From Vicinamibacteraceae bacterium (lineage in GTDB: Bacteria > Acidobacteriota > Thermoanaerobaculia > Multivoradales > Multivoraceae), in contig JAAXHG010000165.1 in assembly GCA_012270995.1 (NCBI GenBank), positions 1-64,000 of the forward strand: 64,000 bases of DNA, in the 5' to 3' direction. The notes under the pieces were generated by a model. That model worked only from the letters and a program-made list of their open reading frames with translations. It was not told where the DNA came from and made no database searches. Numbering within the stretch: the stretch's first letter is position 1; the number at the start of each line of letters is the position of its first letter. The translations under genes were made by a program, and so were the position numbers. Below are positions 1 to 8,228 of this stretch, piece by piece.

Positions 1-82
1 CCGGTCAACGCGAAAACCCAAGCCCCACAAGGCCCTTCGATCCTGCCGCAACCTAGAACGGCTCAGAACTTCGGGCTAGCGG

Positions 83-232
83 CGGTTCATCCCCGCGTGT
101 GCGGGGAACGGTCCGCCCACGCCGGCGGCGCGCCTAGCTCACTCGGTTCATCCCCGCGTGTGCGGGGAACGGGTGCTAATGCAAGGGGATGCCAGGGACA
201 TGGCGGTTCATCCCCGCGTGTGCGGGGAACGG
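83..232 (-). CRISPR. Type I-E CRISPR array, 3 repeats and 2 spacers
   Basis: Three identical 29-nt repeats lie at 83-111, 144-172 and 204-232, separated by spacers of 32 and 31 nt. On the plus strand the repeat begins CGGTTCATCCCC and ends GGGGAACGG, with an inner TCCCCGC/GCGGGGA dyad. On the minus strand it matches the E. coli-type I-E repeat, and its last eight bases (ATGAACCG) would be the crRNA 5' handle, so the array should be transcribed leftward. No repeat is present one period to the left (near 22) or right. No leader can be recognised: the right-most repeat runs straight into a cas3 fragment. With no other cas gene in view, the array is probably inert unless Cas proteins are supplied elsewhere. 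Confidence 0.95.
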
Positions 233-624
233 ATGGGCGCTGGATCCAGATGCTCGCGCGGGCCTCCATGATGGCCGGCTACGGCAGCGTAGAGGATCCT
301 TCTGGAACCTCGTGTTCCCCCAACCAGATCGGCCACGACGTCATCGTGGTCACGAAGCAGCCGGTAGCTGTGCTGCCAGTGCCGGAAGCCCCTGGGCGGG
401 CTTCCACGCAGCATCCCGCGGAAGTTCGCGCTGAACTTGCCCAGATCGTGCAGGGCAACCAGAAGGACGAGCGCGTCGTCGAGCGACGGGTCCTCCGTGA
501 GCGGAGCACTGGAAGTCAGGCACTTCGCGACCGCGCCGACGTCCAGCATGTGCCACAACGCGGGGTGCAGGGCATCGTCGATGGTCTTCCCGGGCCCGGA
601 ACCGATCTCTTCAGGCCTCAGCAA
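208..624 (-). pseudogene. cas3: Truncated cas3, HD nuclease domain only, ending inside a CRISPR repeat
   Basis: The 138-residue reading frame matches the N-terminal HD nuclease domain of type I-E Cas3. It shows an H-P-A-L-W-H motif (residues 20-25), A-L-H-D-L-G-K-F (57-64, HD at 59-60), R-H-W-Q-H (81-85) and A-G-H-H-G (116-120). A full Cas3 is around 850-900 residues with a helicase half; here everything after about residue 131 is missing. The last seven codons and the TGA stop are read from the repeat at 204-232. The start is a TTG at 622-624 with AGGTGAGG just upstream, so the gene's own 5' end seems intact. The domain could fold, but without helicase and Cascade it would have no known role. 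Confidence 0.9.
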
Positions 625-700
625 CGTACCTCACCTCGCGAAACCTGCTCGGCCGTTCCTGCAGTTGGGTCGCTGGGCCGTGGGTAGCATCCGGCGCCGC

Positions 701-1219
701 ATGGTAGCCGACCCGATGGACCCCTTCGTCGCCATCGACTTCGAGATCGCGAACCCCCGGCACGACAGCGCTTGCGCGGTCGGGCTCGCGGCCTGCAGCG
801 GCGGTCAGGTGGTGCAGTCGCGCAGCTATCTCATCCGGCCTCCAGGCAGGCGTTTCACATTCACCGGGATCCACGGTCTGCGCTGGGAAGACGTGCGCGA
901 GGCGCCCACGTTCGCCGATCTCTGGCCGGCCTTGCGGGGCTGGCTCGTTCCGGCGCGGTTCGTTGCCGCCCACAACGCGAAGTTCGATCGCGGGGTCTTG
1001 AACGCCTGCTGCGCTCTGTACCGGCTGCGGCCGCCGCGTCGGCGCTTTGTCTGCACGGTGGAGTTGGCCAGGGCTCAATGGGATGTCTCGTCGGCCGGAC
1101 TGGCGCACGTCTGCCGGCGTCTGGACATCCCTCTCCGCCACCATGACGCCGGCTCGGACGCCCTCGCTTGCGCCCGGATCGTGCTCGAGGCGCGGGCGGC
1201 CGGTTGGCGCCTCCGGTAG
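701..1219 (+). CDS. DEDDh 3'-5' exonuclease, DnaQ-like
   Basis: A single exonuclease domain of about 172 residues. The DEDDh signature is visible: D and E in A-I-D-F-E (about 13-15), H-N-A-K-F-D in the middle, and H-x-A-x-x-D near the C terminus (H-D-A-G-S-D). Such proteins trim 3' ends of DNA or RNA. The start is uncertain: ATG 701 and ATG 716 are both in frame and neither has a clear Shine-Dalgarno; 716 would put the catalytic strand at the usual distance from the N terminus. It is divergent from the cas3 fragment, separated by about 75 bp. DnaQ-type nucleases can process CRISPR prespacers, but no such link is shown here. Confidence 0.8.
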   Translation: MVADPMDPFVAIDFEIANPRHDSACAVGLAACSGGQVVQSRSYLIRPPGRRFTFTGIHGLRWEDVREAPTFADLWPALRGWLVPARFVAAHNAKFDRGVLNACCALYRLRPPRRRFVCTVELARAQWDVSSAGLAHVCRRLDIPLRHHDAGSDALACARIVLEARAAGWRLR

Positions 1220-1549
1220 ACGCCGTCCCGGGGCCCGCCACGACCGCCGTCACATCCCCCAGGACGGCCCCGTCGAGCTCCCGACCGTTTCTTTCGCAGG
1301 TGCCTCCGGCAGCCGAGTATGGCCATGCGGGCGACGACTCGAGCAACCCGAGCCCGAATCCGTCCATGTCCATGAGGGGCGGCGACTGGCCGTGCCCGCC
1401 GCGGGCCGGCGCCGGGGCCTGTAGTACGATCCTCTCGACGTCGCGGCTGCCCGACGCGGGATGGGGAGCCGACGACGACGAGATCGGAGAGTACAGCGTG
1501 GACCAGCGGACAGGCGGCGGCCCGGCGCAAGGCGCTGGCCGACGCGGGG
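1220..1549. other. Non-coding or unassigned gap
   Basis: About 330 bp between the exonuclease and the coiled-coil gene. No convincing coding frame, RNA gene or repeat was seen. In the frame of the downstream gene, the codons just before its ATG (roughly 1499-1549) also look protein-like (alanine, arginine and lysine rich) but contain no standard start codon, so the downstream gene may begin earlier at an unrecognised start or be frameshifted. Confidence 0.5.
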
Positions 1550-1927
1550 ATGGAGCGCCCGGTCGCGGAGACGCTTGTCGACCTGCAGGATGAACAGGCG
1601 GCGCCGATGATGACGAGAGCGGAAGCGGACGCCCGGTTCGCGGCGATGCTGGAGCGTCAGGGCATGGCGAAAGCCGAGGCGGACGCCCGGTTCGCGGCGA
1701 TGCTGGAGCGTGACGATGCGAAGCGCGCGCAGCATCGGGCGGAGATCAACGCCCGCTTCGCCGAGTTCAAGGGCCACATGGACGCCCGGTTCGGCGCGGT
1801 CGAGGCACAGATCGCGGGGCTAGCCGGTCAGGTGGGCATGCTGAAGTGGACCTTCGGCAGCTTCATGGCCTTGATCACGCTTCTTCTCGGCCTTCATGCG
1901 TACACGATGGCCTCCGCCGCTTCCTGA
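1550..1927 (+). CDS. Small coiled-coil protein with C-terminal membrane anchor and internal repeats
   Basis: A 125-residue protein with no assigned family. The first ~95 residues are charged and helical, with a 13-residue unit A-E-A-D-A-R-F-A-A-M-L-E-R occurring twice at an 18-residue period, followed by weaker copies (E-I-N-A-R-F-A-E, M-D-A-R-F-G-A-V). The two strong copies are identical over 33 nt (1625-1657 and 1679-1711). A hydrophobic segment near residues 99-119 (F-M-A-L-I-T-L-L-L-G-L) should anchor the C terminus, giving a layout like small tail-anchored coiled-coil proteins (DUF1640- or XhlA-like). ATG 1550 is used because no earlier standard start is in frame. Confidence 0.6.
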   Translation: MERPVAETLVDLQDEQAAPMMTRAEADARFAAMLERQGMAKAEADARFAAMLERDDAKRAQHRAEINARFAEFKGHMDARFGAVEAQIAGLAGQVGMLKWTFGSFMALITLLLGLHAYTMASAAS

Positions 1928-2017
1928 GCGGAAGACCGTCGCCAGCTCGGAAGCGCTCGCCTCTGCGCGGTAAGGTACGCGCCCTCACCGCCCACCCGAC
2001 CGCACGGAGTCCCGCGA

Positions 2018-2920
2018 ATGCGATTCAGCTACTGGCCCGCCCCGACGATGCCCTGGACCGACCTGCTGGAGATGTCCCGGCACGTCGAGGCAACCGGCTG
2101 GGACGGCATCTGGTACGCCGACCACTTCATGCCGAACGACGAGGACACGTCGGCGCCGTGGGCGGAGAGCTGGACGACGATCGCTGCTCTGGCGGCGGCG
2201 GTGCCGCGCGTGCGTCTCGGTCCGCTGGTCACGGGCAACACCTACCGGCATCCTGCGGTGCTGGCGAAGATGGCGGCGACGATCGACCACATCTCGGGCG
2301 GCCGGGTGGTGCTGGGCCTCGGCGCCGGCTGGCAGGAGAACGAGCACCTGGCCTACGGCATCCCGTTCTACACGATGGGCGAGCGGCTTCGCCGTCTGGA
2401 CGAGGCGTGCCGGGTGATCAAGGCGCTCTATGGCCAACGGGGCGCGAACTTCGTTGGCGATGCCTACCAGTTGGTCGATGCGCCGCTCGAGCCGAAGCCG
2501 GTCCAGGATCCGCTGCCGCTGATGATCGGCGGCGGCGGGGAGAAGGTGACTTTGCGGATCACCGCCCAGCACGCCGACGAGTGGAACGTCTGGGGCACGG
2601 TGGAGATTCTGAAGCACAAGATGGCGGTGCTCGACGCCCACTGCGAGAACGTGGGCCGGGACCCGGCGGAGATCGAGCGCTCGGCCGTTGCGCTCCTGTA
2701 CCTGAGCGACGACGAGGCGTTCCTGGCCAAGGTGCGGGCACGCGGCACGGGAATGCCGGCAAACATCGGCGGCGTGTCGGAGATCGCCGACGCGGTCGGC
2801 GCCTACCGCGACGCCGGGGTGGACGAGTTCATCGTGCCGGCGTTCAACCTGGGCGGCAAGGACCGCCAGAAGGAGGTCCTCGACCGGTTCATCGAGGAGG
2901 TCGCGCCGGGGTTCCGGTAG
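2018..2920 (+). CDS. LLM-class F420-dependent oxidoreductase
   Basis: A 300-residue luciferase-like (bacterial luciferase/F420 oxidoreductase) TIM-barrel protein. Typical landmarks are W-D-G-I-W-Y-A-D-H-F near residue 30, the strand and loop R-V-R-L-G-P-L-V-T-G-N with R-H-P-A-V-L-A-K (about 64-84), and G-R-V-V-L-G-L-G-A-G-W (about 95-105). The ATG is preceded by an ACGGAG Shine-Dalgarno-like stretch. Members use F420H2 or FMN to reduce or oxidise diverse small molecules; the substrate cannot be inferred. A second family member lies at 14965-15981. It is convergent with the VWA gene, 17 bp away. Confidence 0.88.
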   Translation: MRFSYWPAPTMPWTDLLEMSRHVEATGWDGIWYADHFMPNDEDTSAPWAESWTTIAALAAAVPRVRLGPLVTGNTYRHPAVLAKMAATIDHISGGRVVLGLGAGWQENEHLAYGIPFYTMGERLRRLDEACRVIKALYGQRGANFVGDAYQLVDAPLEPKPVQDPLPLMIGGGGEKVTLRITAQHADEWNVWGTVEILKHKMAVLDAHCENVGRDPAEIERSAVALLYLSDDEAFLAKVRARGTGMPANIGGVSEIADAVGAYRDAGVDEFIVPAFNLGGKDRQKEVLDRFIEEVAPGFR

Positions 2921-2937
2921 TCGGGCTGGCCTGGCAG

Positions 2938-5454
2938 CTACGGGTAGTAACCCGCCATCGTCCGCACGTCGGCGCCGCGGCGGTCCACCTCGACCCGGAC
3001 CACCCGGAACTCGCTGTCCGCCTTCGTGCTCGTCGACTGGTAGGTGAGCAGGTAGCGGTTCCTGAGTTCCCGTTCGATCTGGGCGTAGATCGCGTCGAGT
3101 TCGCTGACCTGATCGATGAAGAACGCCTGGCCGCCGGTCTCTCCCGCGATGCGCTCGAGGACCCGGCGGGTGGTTCTGTCCGTCGCCGCCTTCTTGAGTC
3201 CGATGGCGTAGATCGTCACGCCGGACCGGTGCGCGGTTTCCAGCGCGCTCTCGAACGTGAACGAGCTGTTCTCGTCCCTGCCGTCGGACAGGAGGAGCAG
3301 CGCCTTCTGGCCGCTGATGCCGTCGAAGTAGCTCAGGGCGTACACGAGACTGTCGTAGAGCGAGGTCGTGCCGGTCGCCTTGAGGCCGGACAGCGCCCGC
3401 GCGAGCTGGCCCGTGTTCTTCGTGAACCGGCTCTCGACCTGGGTTCGGTTGGCGAAGGTCAGGATCGCCATCCGGTCCTTCGGCCGGAGAGCCGTGTCCA
3501 CGAACCGGCGCGCGGCGGCCCGGACCTGAGCGATCGAATCCTGCATCGAAGCGGACGTGTCGATCAGGAGGCCGGCGTGGAAGGGCGTGTCGTCGACCCA
3601 CTCGAAGCGGCGGACCGTCTGCGGCACGCCGTCTTCGGTGACCACGAAGCGATCCCGTTCCAGTCCGGGCACCGGTCGTCCCCGTTCGTCAACGACGCTG
3701 GCGAAGAGCTCGATGTACTGCACGTCAACCCGCTCGACCGGGTTGGGGCTGTTGATGAAGACGACGTCCTCCGTGCTGCTGCCGTCGGCGAGGAAAGCGG
3801 CCGCTCGCAGGTAGGTCAGGTTCGGCCCGTCGAGCACGACCGGCTGGACCCAGGGCGGCTGGTACAGCGTCGCGATCCGCTCCTCTCCCAGGTACAACTC
3901 AAGCCGCTCGATCTGTTCGCCGTCCGGCACCGCGATCTCGACGACGGCGCGGGTGCTCTGCAGATACTGCTCGCCGGACCGCGGTTCGATGAACCGGGCG
4001 CGGAAGCGCTGGCCGCCGCGGTTGACGGACATCTCGTCCGAGGCGACCACCTCGCCGTCCTTGAGGCCCTCGACACGGATCCGGTGCTCGGTCGGATGGG
4101 AACCCAGGTTCAGTTCCACGCCGTAGGGCGGCCGGCGCTTGCGCAGGATCTCGCGACCGTCGAGCGAGAAGGCGACGGCGTCGAAGTCGCCGATCGCGTG
4201 CGTGGAGAAGCGGACCATGCCGACCCGCAGGCGCTCGTCTCGCGGCGGCACCAGCCGCAGCAGGCGTTCGCCGCGGGCCGCGGCCTCGTTCGCCTCGGCA
4301 AGGGCCGGGAACGTCTCCAGGATCGTCTTGCGCAGCGATTGCGCCTGCTCGAGGTTCGGCACGTCGACCGTCTCGTTGACGACAGCGAACTGCTGACCGA
4401 AGACATCCTCGATCTTGAGCCGGATCTGGACCTCGCCCGGTCGCAGGTAGCGGGTGAAGACGAGCGGGATCCGCTCGTCCTCCCGTTCGCCGCCGCCGGC
4501 GGGAAGCTCGAAGCGGTAGCGGAAGGTCTCGAACAGGTGGTCGTCCCGGATCACCTCGCCGGTCAGGTGAAAGCTGTGGTAGTCGCGTTCCTGGAAGGTC
4601 CTGCGGCCGGCGCTCGCGTTCGGAACCAGGACGAGTCCGTGGGTCACCGTCCGGGTCTGGTTGCGGCCCGGGAAGTCCCACTCGAGGTCGATGTCGAAGC
4701 GAGGGGCGCCGGCCGGAACGTCGGTGTTGAAGGCGGCGAAGGTCGCCAGCCACTCCGCGGGCGGTTCAGGGGGTGTCGAGAGGTCTTCGATGACTCCGGC
4801 GCCGGCGAGGTCGCGCTGGACTGCCTGGGCCGCCCAGCCGAACCACTCGTCAGCGCAGAGCAACCTGATGTCCGTCGTGGGCAGGCCGCGACGGGCCGTC
4901 GGACGGCGTACCGGGCTCTCGTGCCAGAACTGGTACGGCCGGTTCCTGCTCGTTCGCACGAAGATGACGACGAAGTGGCGCGGCGAGCGGTCGCTGCCGC
5001 CATAGAACCAGATCTCCAGCTCGCTGGCACGCGAGAGGCAGTATGACGCGCTGCGGCCGTCAGGCAGGACGAACCGTCCCGGCGGACCGTTCAGCAGGTA
5101 GAAGAGGGCCCGGGCATCCTCGAGCGTGCCCCACTGGCTGAGTGCCGCGTCCACGCGATCCTCCCAGAGCACGCGAAGTTCGTTCAGCGGCGTCCTCGGA
5201 TCCGGGTCGCGCGCCTTCCAGAAGGCCTGGATGAACGCTTCCCGCCGGTAGTCCTCGGGGAGGCCGATGAAGAACGCCCGCTCCTCCTCGCTGATCAGTG
5301 GCCCGATCCGCTCCAGCCAGCGGACGAAGCGGACGTCGAGAGGCTGGGGCGGGGCGGTCTCCTCGGCCTCCTTGGTCTCGTCTGCGAACGACGCGTTGCC
5401 GGCGAAGACGAGCAGGCACGCGGCAAGGGCGGCGATCCTGAGGCGGGCGGTCAT
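2938..5454 (-). CDS. Secreted GWxTD-domain plus von Willebrand factor A protein
   Basis: About 838 residues from the preferred ATG at 5454; ATG 5469 and an upstream extension are possible but weaker. A signal peptide (A-A-L-A-A-C-L-L-V-F-A-G) is followed by a GWxTD-type region within the first ~180 residues (F-W-K-A-R-D-P-D-P-R-T-P and W-E-D-R-V stretches), a beta-rich middle, and a C-terminal VWA domain. Its MIDAS sequence D-T-S-A-S is intact in a context typical of the VWFA-related domain of Acidobacteriota. Proteins of this build are envelope or secreted proteins of unknown function. The combination is one of the better taxonomic cues in the window. The gene stands alone between convergent and same-strand neighbours. 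Confidence 0.85.
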   Translation of the reverse strand: MTARLRIAALAACLLVFAGNASFADETKEAEETAPPQPLDVRFVRWLERIGPLISEEERAFFIGLPEDYRREAFIQAFWKARDPDPRTPLNELRVLWEDRVDAALSQWGTLEDARALFYLLNGPPGRFVLPDGRSASYCLSRASELEIWFYGGSDRSPRHFVVIFVRTSRNRPYQFWHESPVRRPTARRGLPTTDIRLLCADEWFGWAAQAVQRDLAGAGVIEDLSTPPEPPAEWLATFAAFNTDVPAGAPRFDIDLEWDFPGRNQTRTVTHGLVLVPNASAGRRTFQERDYHSFHLTGEVIRDDHLFETFRYRFELPAGGGEREDERIPLVFTRYLRPGEVQIRLKIEDVFGQQFAVVNETVDVPNLEQAQSLRKTILETFPALAEANEAAARGERLLRLVPPRDERLRVGMVRFSTHAIGDFDAVAFSLDGREILRKRRPPYGVELNLGSHPTEHRIRVEGLKDGEVVASDEMSVNRGGQRFRARFIEPRSGEQYLQSTRAVVEIAVPDGEQIERLELYLGEERIATLYQPPWVQPVVLDGPNLTYLRAAAFLADGSSTEDVVFINSPNPVERVDVQYIELFASVVDERGRPVPGLERDRFVVTEDGVPQTVRRFEWVDDTPFHAGLLIDTSASMQDSIAQVRAAARRFVDTALRPKDRMAILTFANRTQVESRFTKNTGQLARALSGLKATGTTSLYDSLVYALSYFDGISGQKALLLLSDGRDENSSFTFESALETAHRSGVTIYAIGLKKAATDRTTRRVLERIAGETGGQAFFIDQVSELDAIYAQIERELRNRYLLTYQSTSTKADSEFRVVRVEVDRRGADVRTMAGYYP

Positions 5455-5527
5455 CGGCGTTCCGGTCATGTGCGTCAACGGATCTACCGTTACTGCTTCC
5501 ATCGGCTGGACGCCGGTTGCCCGAAGG

Positions 5528-6403
5528 TCAGTGCCCGGAGCTCCCCCGCTTGCGGATCCGCCGCATGGCGGCGACGCCGACGGCAAGCGCCAGCACGGAG
5601 GCGGTGAGGGGAAGATCCTGCCTGAACCAGGCGCCGGCGCCCAGTTCGCGGACGATCGCCTGGTCGACCCAGCGCAGAAACAGGAAGATCGCGGCGATCA
5701 GCAGAAACGAGTTGTACTCGCGCAATAGAACCGTGCGCCAACTGAAGCGCGTCTCCGGCGGCCGCCACAGGTGCGGACGGGGCCAGAACGTCGGCGTGCG
5801 CTCGGCCCAGCGGCGGTGGGCTACGCCGAACCGCTGGACGAGAAATCGCTCCTCGGCGGCGATGACGCGTTCGTAGAGCAGCCAGTACACCAGGGCGGAG
5901 GTGAGCACGAACCACCACGATCTGACCGCGAGCGCGAACCCGACCAGCACGAACAGGTTGCCCAGGTAGACGGGATGCCGGCTGAGCGAGTACATGCCGG
6001 AGGTGTTCAGGCGGCTGGCGCTCGGCGCCCGGAGGCTCCGGGTGGAGGCCCCGGGAGGCGCCGATCCGACCGCGGCCGCCCGCACGGCCATTCCGGCGAG
6101 GGAGACCGCAAGGCAGAACGCGAGCCAACCGAGGCCGGGGTCCTGGGGGAGAGCCGCGGATCGGCGTTCGAGTACCGCAAGCAGGGACGCCGGCAGGAGG
6201 AAGACGACGAACAGGCCCCGGTGGCGGAACAGGAACAGCCCCTGGTCCGCCAGCCGGCGGCCGAGGGGGCCGAACCGACGGCCCGGTTCGGGCCGCGGCG
6301 GAGCGACGGCCGGCGCCTCGGCGCCGCTGCCCGGAACCAACCGAGGCGCCGCGGCGTCCGTGGCCAGCTCGGGCGCCAGACCCAGGCCGTCGGTGTCGTT
6401 CAT
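5528..6403 (-). CDS. Isoprenylcysteine carboxyl methyltransferase-like membrane protein
   Basis: A 291-residue polytopic protein. The Y-S-L-S-R-H-P-V-Y-L-G-N stretch near residue 140 is the hallmark RHPxYxGN motif of the ICMT/phospholipid methyltransferase superfamily, with E-R-V-I-A-A-E-E-R-F-L further on, as in those enzymes. The first ~50 residues are Pro/Ala-rich and probably cytosolic. These proteins methylate lipid-linked or small substrates with S-adenosylmethionine at the membrane; the substrate here is unknown. Its ATG overlaps the stop of the ArnT-like gene by 4 bp, so the two are probably co-translated, and a shared role in envelope lipid modification is a reasonable inference. Confidence 0.75.
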   Translation of the reverse strand: MNDTDGLGLAPELATDAAAPRLVPGSGAEAPAVAPPRPEPGRRFGPLGRRLADQGLFLFRHRGLFVVFLLPASLLAVLERRSAALPQDPGLGWLAFCLAVSLAGMAVRAAAVGSAPPGASTRSLRAPSASRLNTSGMYSLSRHPVYLGNLFVLVGFALAVRSWWFVLTSALVYWLLYERVIAAEERFLVQRFGVAHRRWAERTPTFWPRPHLWRPPETRFSWRTVLLREYNSFLLIAAIFLFLRWVDQAIVRELGAGAWFRQDLPLTASVLALAVGVAAMRRIRKRGSSGH

Positions 6404-8109
6404 GGTTGCGCTTTCGAGGAGGGCGCCACGCGGGCGGCGGCTTCTGGGGTTGTCAGCAGGACGTGGCCCTGAAGTGGATCGTGGTCCCGGCTCACCTCGA
6501 CCAGCGCGGTCGGCGGATCCAGGGCGTCCAGGTTGTCCCGTTCGATGAGTAGCCAGACGTTCTTGTCGGTGCGGGCCACGAACCGTCGCAGAGCTTCTTC
6601 GTCTCCCTGGTCATGGACCTGGGTGCCGCCGTGCAGGTCAACGGCGAAACGCTGGGTGTAGAAGAGGAACGCGGCATCGGGAACGGGGTAGATCGCGTAC
6701 GGCTCGTCGGGTTCCGCCCATTGGACGAGATCGCGGGAGAGGGCGCGCGCCGATTTGAAGGCGTCGCCTAGCGGCAGCAACCGCACTGCGGTGACCGACA
6801 TGGCGAGTCCGAGGCCGGTTGCGAGGCAGGGTATCAGCAGATCGGGGCGGCGACGCGCCGCGAACCAGAGTCCGGCCGCGCCGGCGATCAAGGGCAGGGC
6901 GGCCACCGCCTGCAGCTCCGTGATCGTCCTCGCGGAGATCGTGCCCTCGGGGAGGTCGCCGGCCGCTGCCGGCACCGCCGCGACGAGAACCGCGAACAGC
7001 AGGAGCAGTGCCGCCGCCGACGTAAGGAACGCCGCCCGGTAGCTTGGCCAGCGGTCGCGGATGAGGAGCACGCCGTGGGCGGTCAGCATCGCCAGGGGCG
7101 CCGACAGGGCCAGCAGGTACACGGTGCGCTTGCCGCCCGAGAGGCTGAAGAACACGAAGATGCCGGCGACCCAGATCAGCAGGAAACGGACCGCCTGTGC
7201 CTGGCGGCTACGGGGCTCTTCGCGGGAGTGGCGAAAGGCGGCGTAGATCGCGACCGGGGCCAGCAGCGTCCAGGGTGCGAACGTGCCGGGAAGGGTCTGG
7301 AAGTAGTAGTGCCAGGGTTTCGGATGGTACGTGCCGCCGGCGTAGCGGGACAGGGTCTGGTCGAGTACGAGGGCGTCGAAGTAGGACCGCCCAGCCAGCC
7401 ACACCGCGGGGCCGAACCAGGCCAGGACGATGACCGCCCAGAGCAGCAGCCCGCGGCCGAGCCGCAGCTCGGCGATGCCGGCCCGGTCGCGCTCGAAGGC
7501 GAGGAACAGGATGACGGCGAGCAGGGGCACCACCAGCCCCACCGGACCCTTCGCCAGGGTGGCGAGTCCGGTGCACGCGAAGAAGGGGATGTAAGCCCTG
7601 CCGCCGCTTCGGACGGCTCCGCCGGCAGGGCCGAACCGTGCGCGCGCCCAGGACAGGATCGCCAGCAGCTCGAGGAGCGTGAGCGTCATGTCGATCTGGC
7701 CGACCCGGCCGTTCCACATGACCAGGGCCGAGGTGAGGAAGATCGGCGCTGCGAGCCAGGCGGTCGCCCGGTCGAAGAGCCGCGCGGCGAGCGCGAAGAC
7801 GACCAGCACGGCGCCGACTCCGGCGAAGAGAGACGGAAGGCGCGCCGCGACCTCGTCGACGCCACCCCTGAGGACGCCGAAGAGCGCGATGTTCCAGAAG
7901 TGGAGCGGCGGCTTGTGGGTGTAGGTCTCGCCGTTCAGGCGCGGCACCAGGAAGTGCTTCAGTTCGAGCGGCGGCTCGAGCATCTCCCGCGCGACTTCCG
8001 CGTAGCGCGGTTCGTCGGGGTTCCAGAGGTCACGGCTGTGGATTCCGGGCAGCAGCACCGCGATCGCGGCAGCGGCGAGGATCAGGTAGGCAAGCCGGTT
8101 TCCTCGCAC
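6400..8109 (-). CDS. ArnT/PMT-family glycosyltransferase (GT39/GT83-like)
   Basis: A 569-residue integral membrane protein. The first periplasmic loop carries W-N-P-D-E-P-R-Y-A-E-V-A-R-E-M-L, the acidic DEPRY-type motif of ArnT (lipid A aminoarabinose transferase) and related PMT_2 enzymes; T-H-K-P-P-L-H-F-W follows as in the family. About ten hydrophobic segments precede a soluble C-terminal ~100 residues. The enzymes move a sugar from a polyprenyl phosphate carrier to lipid or protein in the outer leaflet. Donor and acceptor are not determined. It is divergent from the HMGL-like gene (119 bp) and coupled to the methyltransferase downstream. Confidence 0.85.
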   Translation of the reverse strand: MRGNRLAYLILAAAAIAVLLPGIHSRDLWNPDEPRYAEVAREMLEPPLELKHFLVPRLNGETYTHKPPLHFWNIALFGVLRGGVDEVAARLPSLFAGVGAVLVVFALAARLFDRATAWLAAPIFLTSALVMWNGRVGQIDMTLTLLELLAILSWARARFGPAGGAVRSGGRAYIPFFACTGLATLAKGPVGLVVPLLAVILFLAFERDRAGIAELRLGRGLLLWAVIVLAWFGPAVWLAGRSYFDALVLDQTLSRYAGGTYHPKPWHYYFQTLPGTFAPWTLLAPVAIYAAFRHSREEPRSRQAQAVRFLLIWVAGIFVFFSLSGGKRTVYLLALSAPLAMLTAHGVLLIRDRWPSYRAAFLTSAAALLLLFAVLVAAVPAAAGDLPEGTISARTITELQAVAALPLIAGAAGLWFAARRRPDLLIPCLATGLGLAMSVTAVRLLPLGDAFKSARALSRDLVQWAEPDEPYAIYPVPDAAFLFYTQRFAVDLHGGTQVHDQGDEEALRRFVARTDKNVWLLIERDNLDALDPPTALVEVSRDHDPLQGHVLLTTPEAAARVAPSSKAQP

Positions 8110-8228
8110 GGGAGGATCCTGACACAGGGAATCCGGTTGCCGGGAGGCGCCTTCCGCGGGCCGACGATAAGGTAGCTGATTCCCGTTCCACGGAGCGCCG
8201 GTCTCGAGACAGGCGGAGGTGTCAGACG

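Noticed and set aside
1168..1593. Plus-strand frame across the gap before the coiled-coil gene
   Set aside because: Low-complexity Pro/Ser/Arg sequence, no ribosome-binding site, overlaps both neighbours in other frames.
1846..5046. A 1066-codon plus-strand frame opposite the GWxTD-VWA gene
   Set aside because: It is antisense to a well-supported gene; the amino acid mix (Arg, Gly, Ala rich) is typical of shadow frames in GC-rich DNA.
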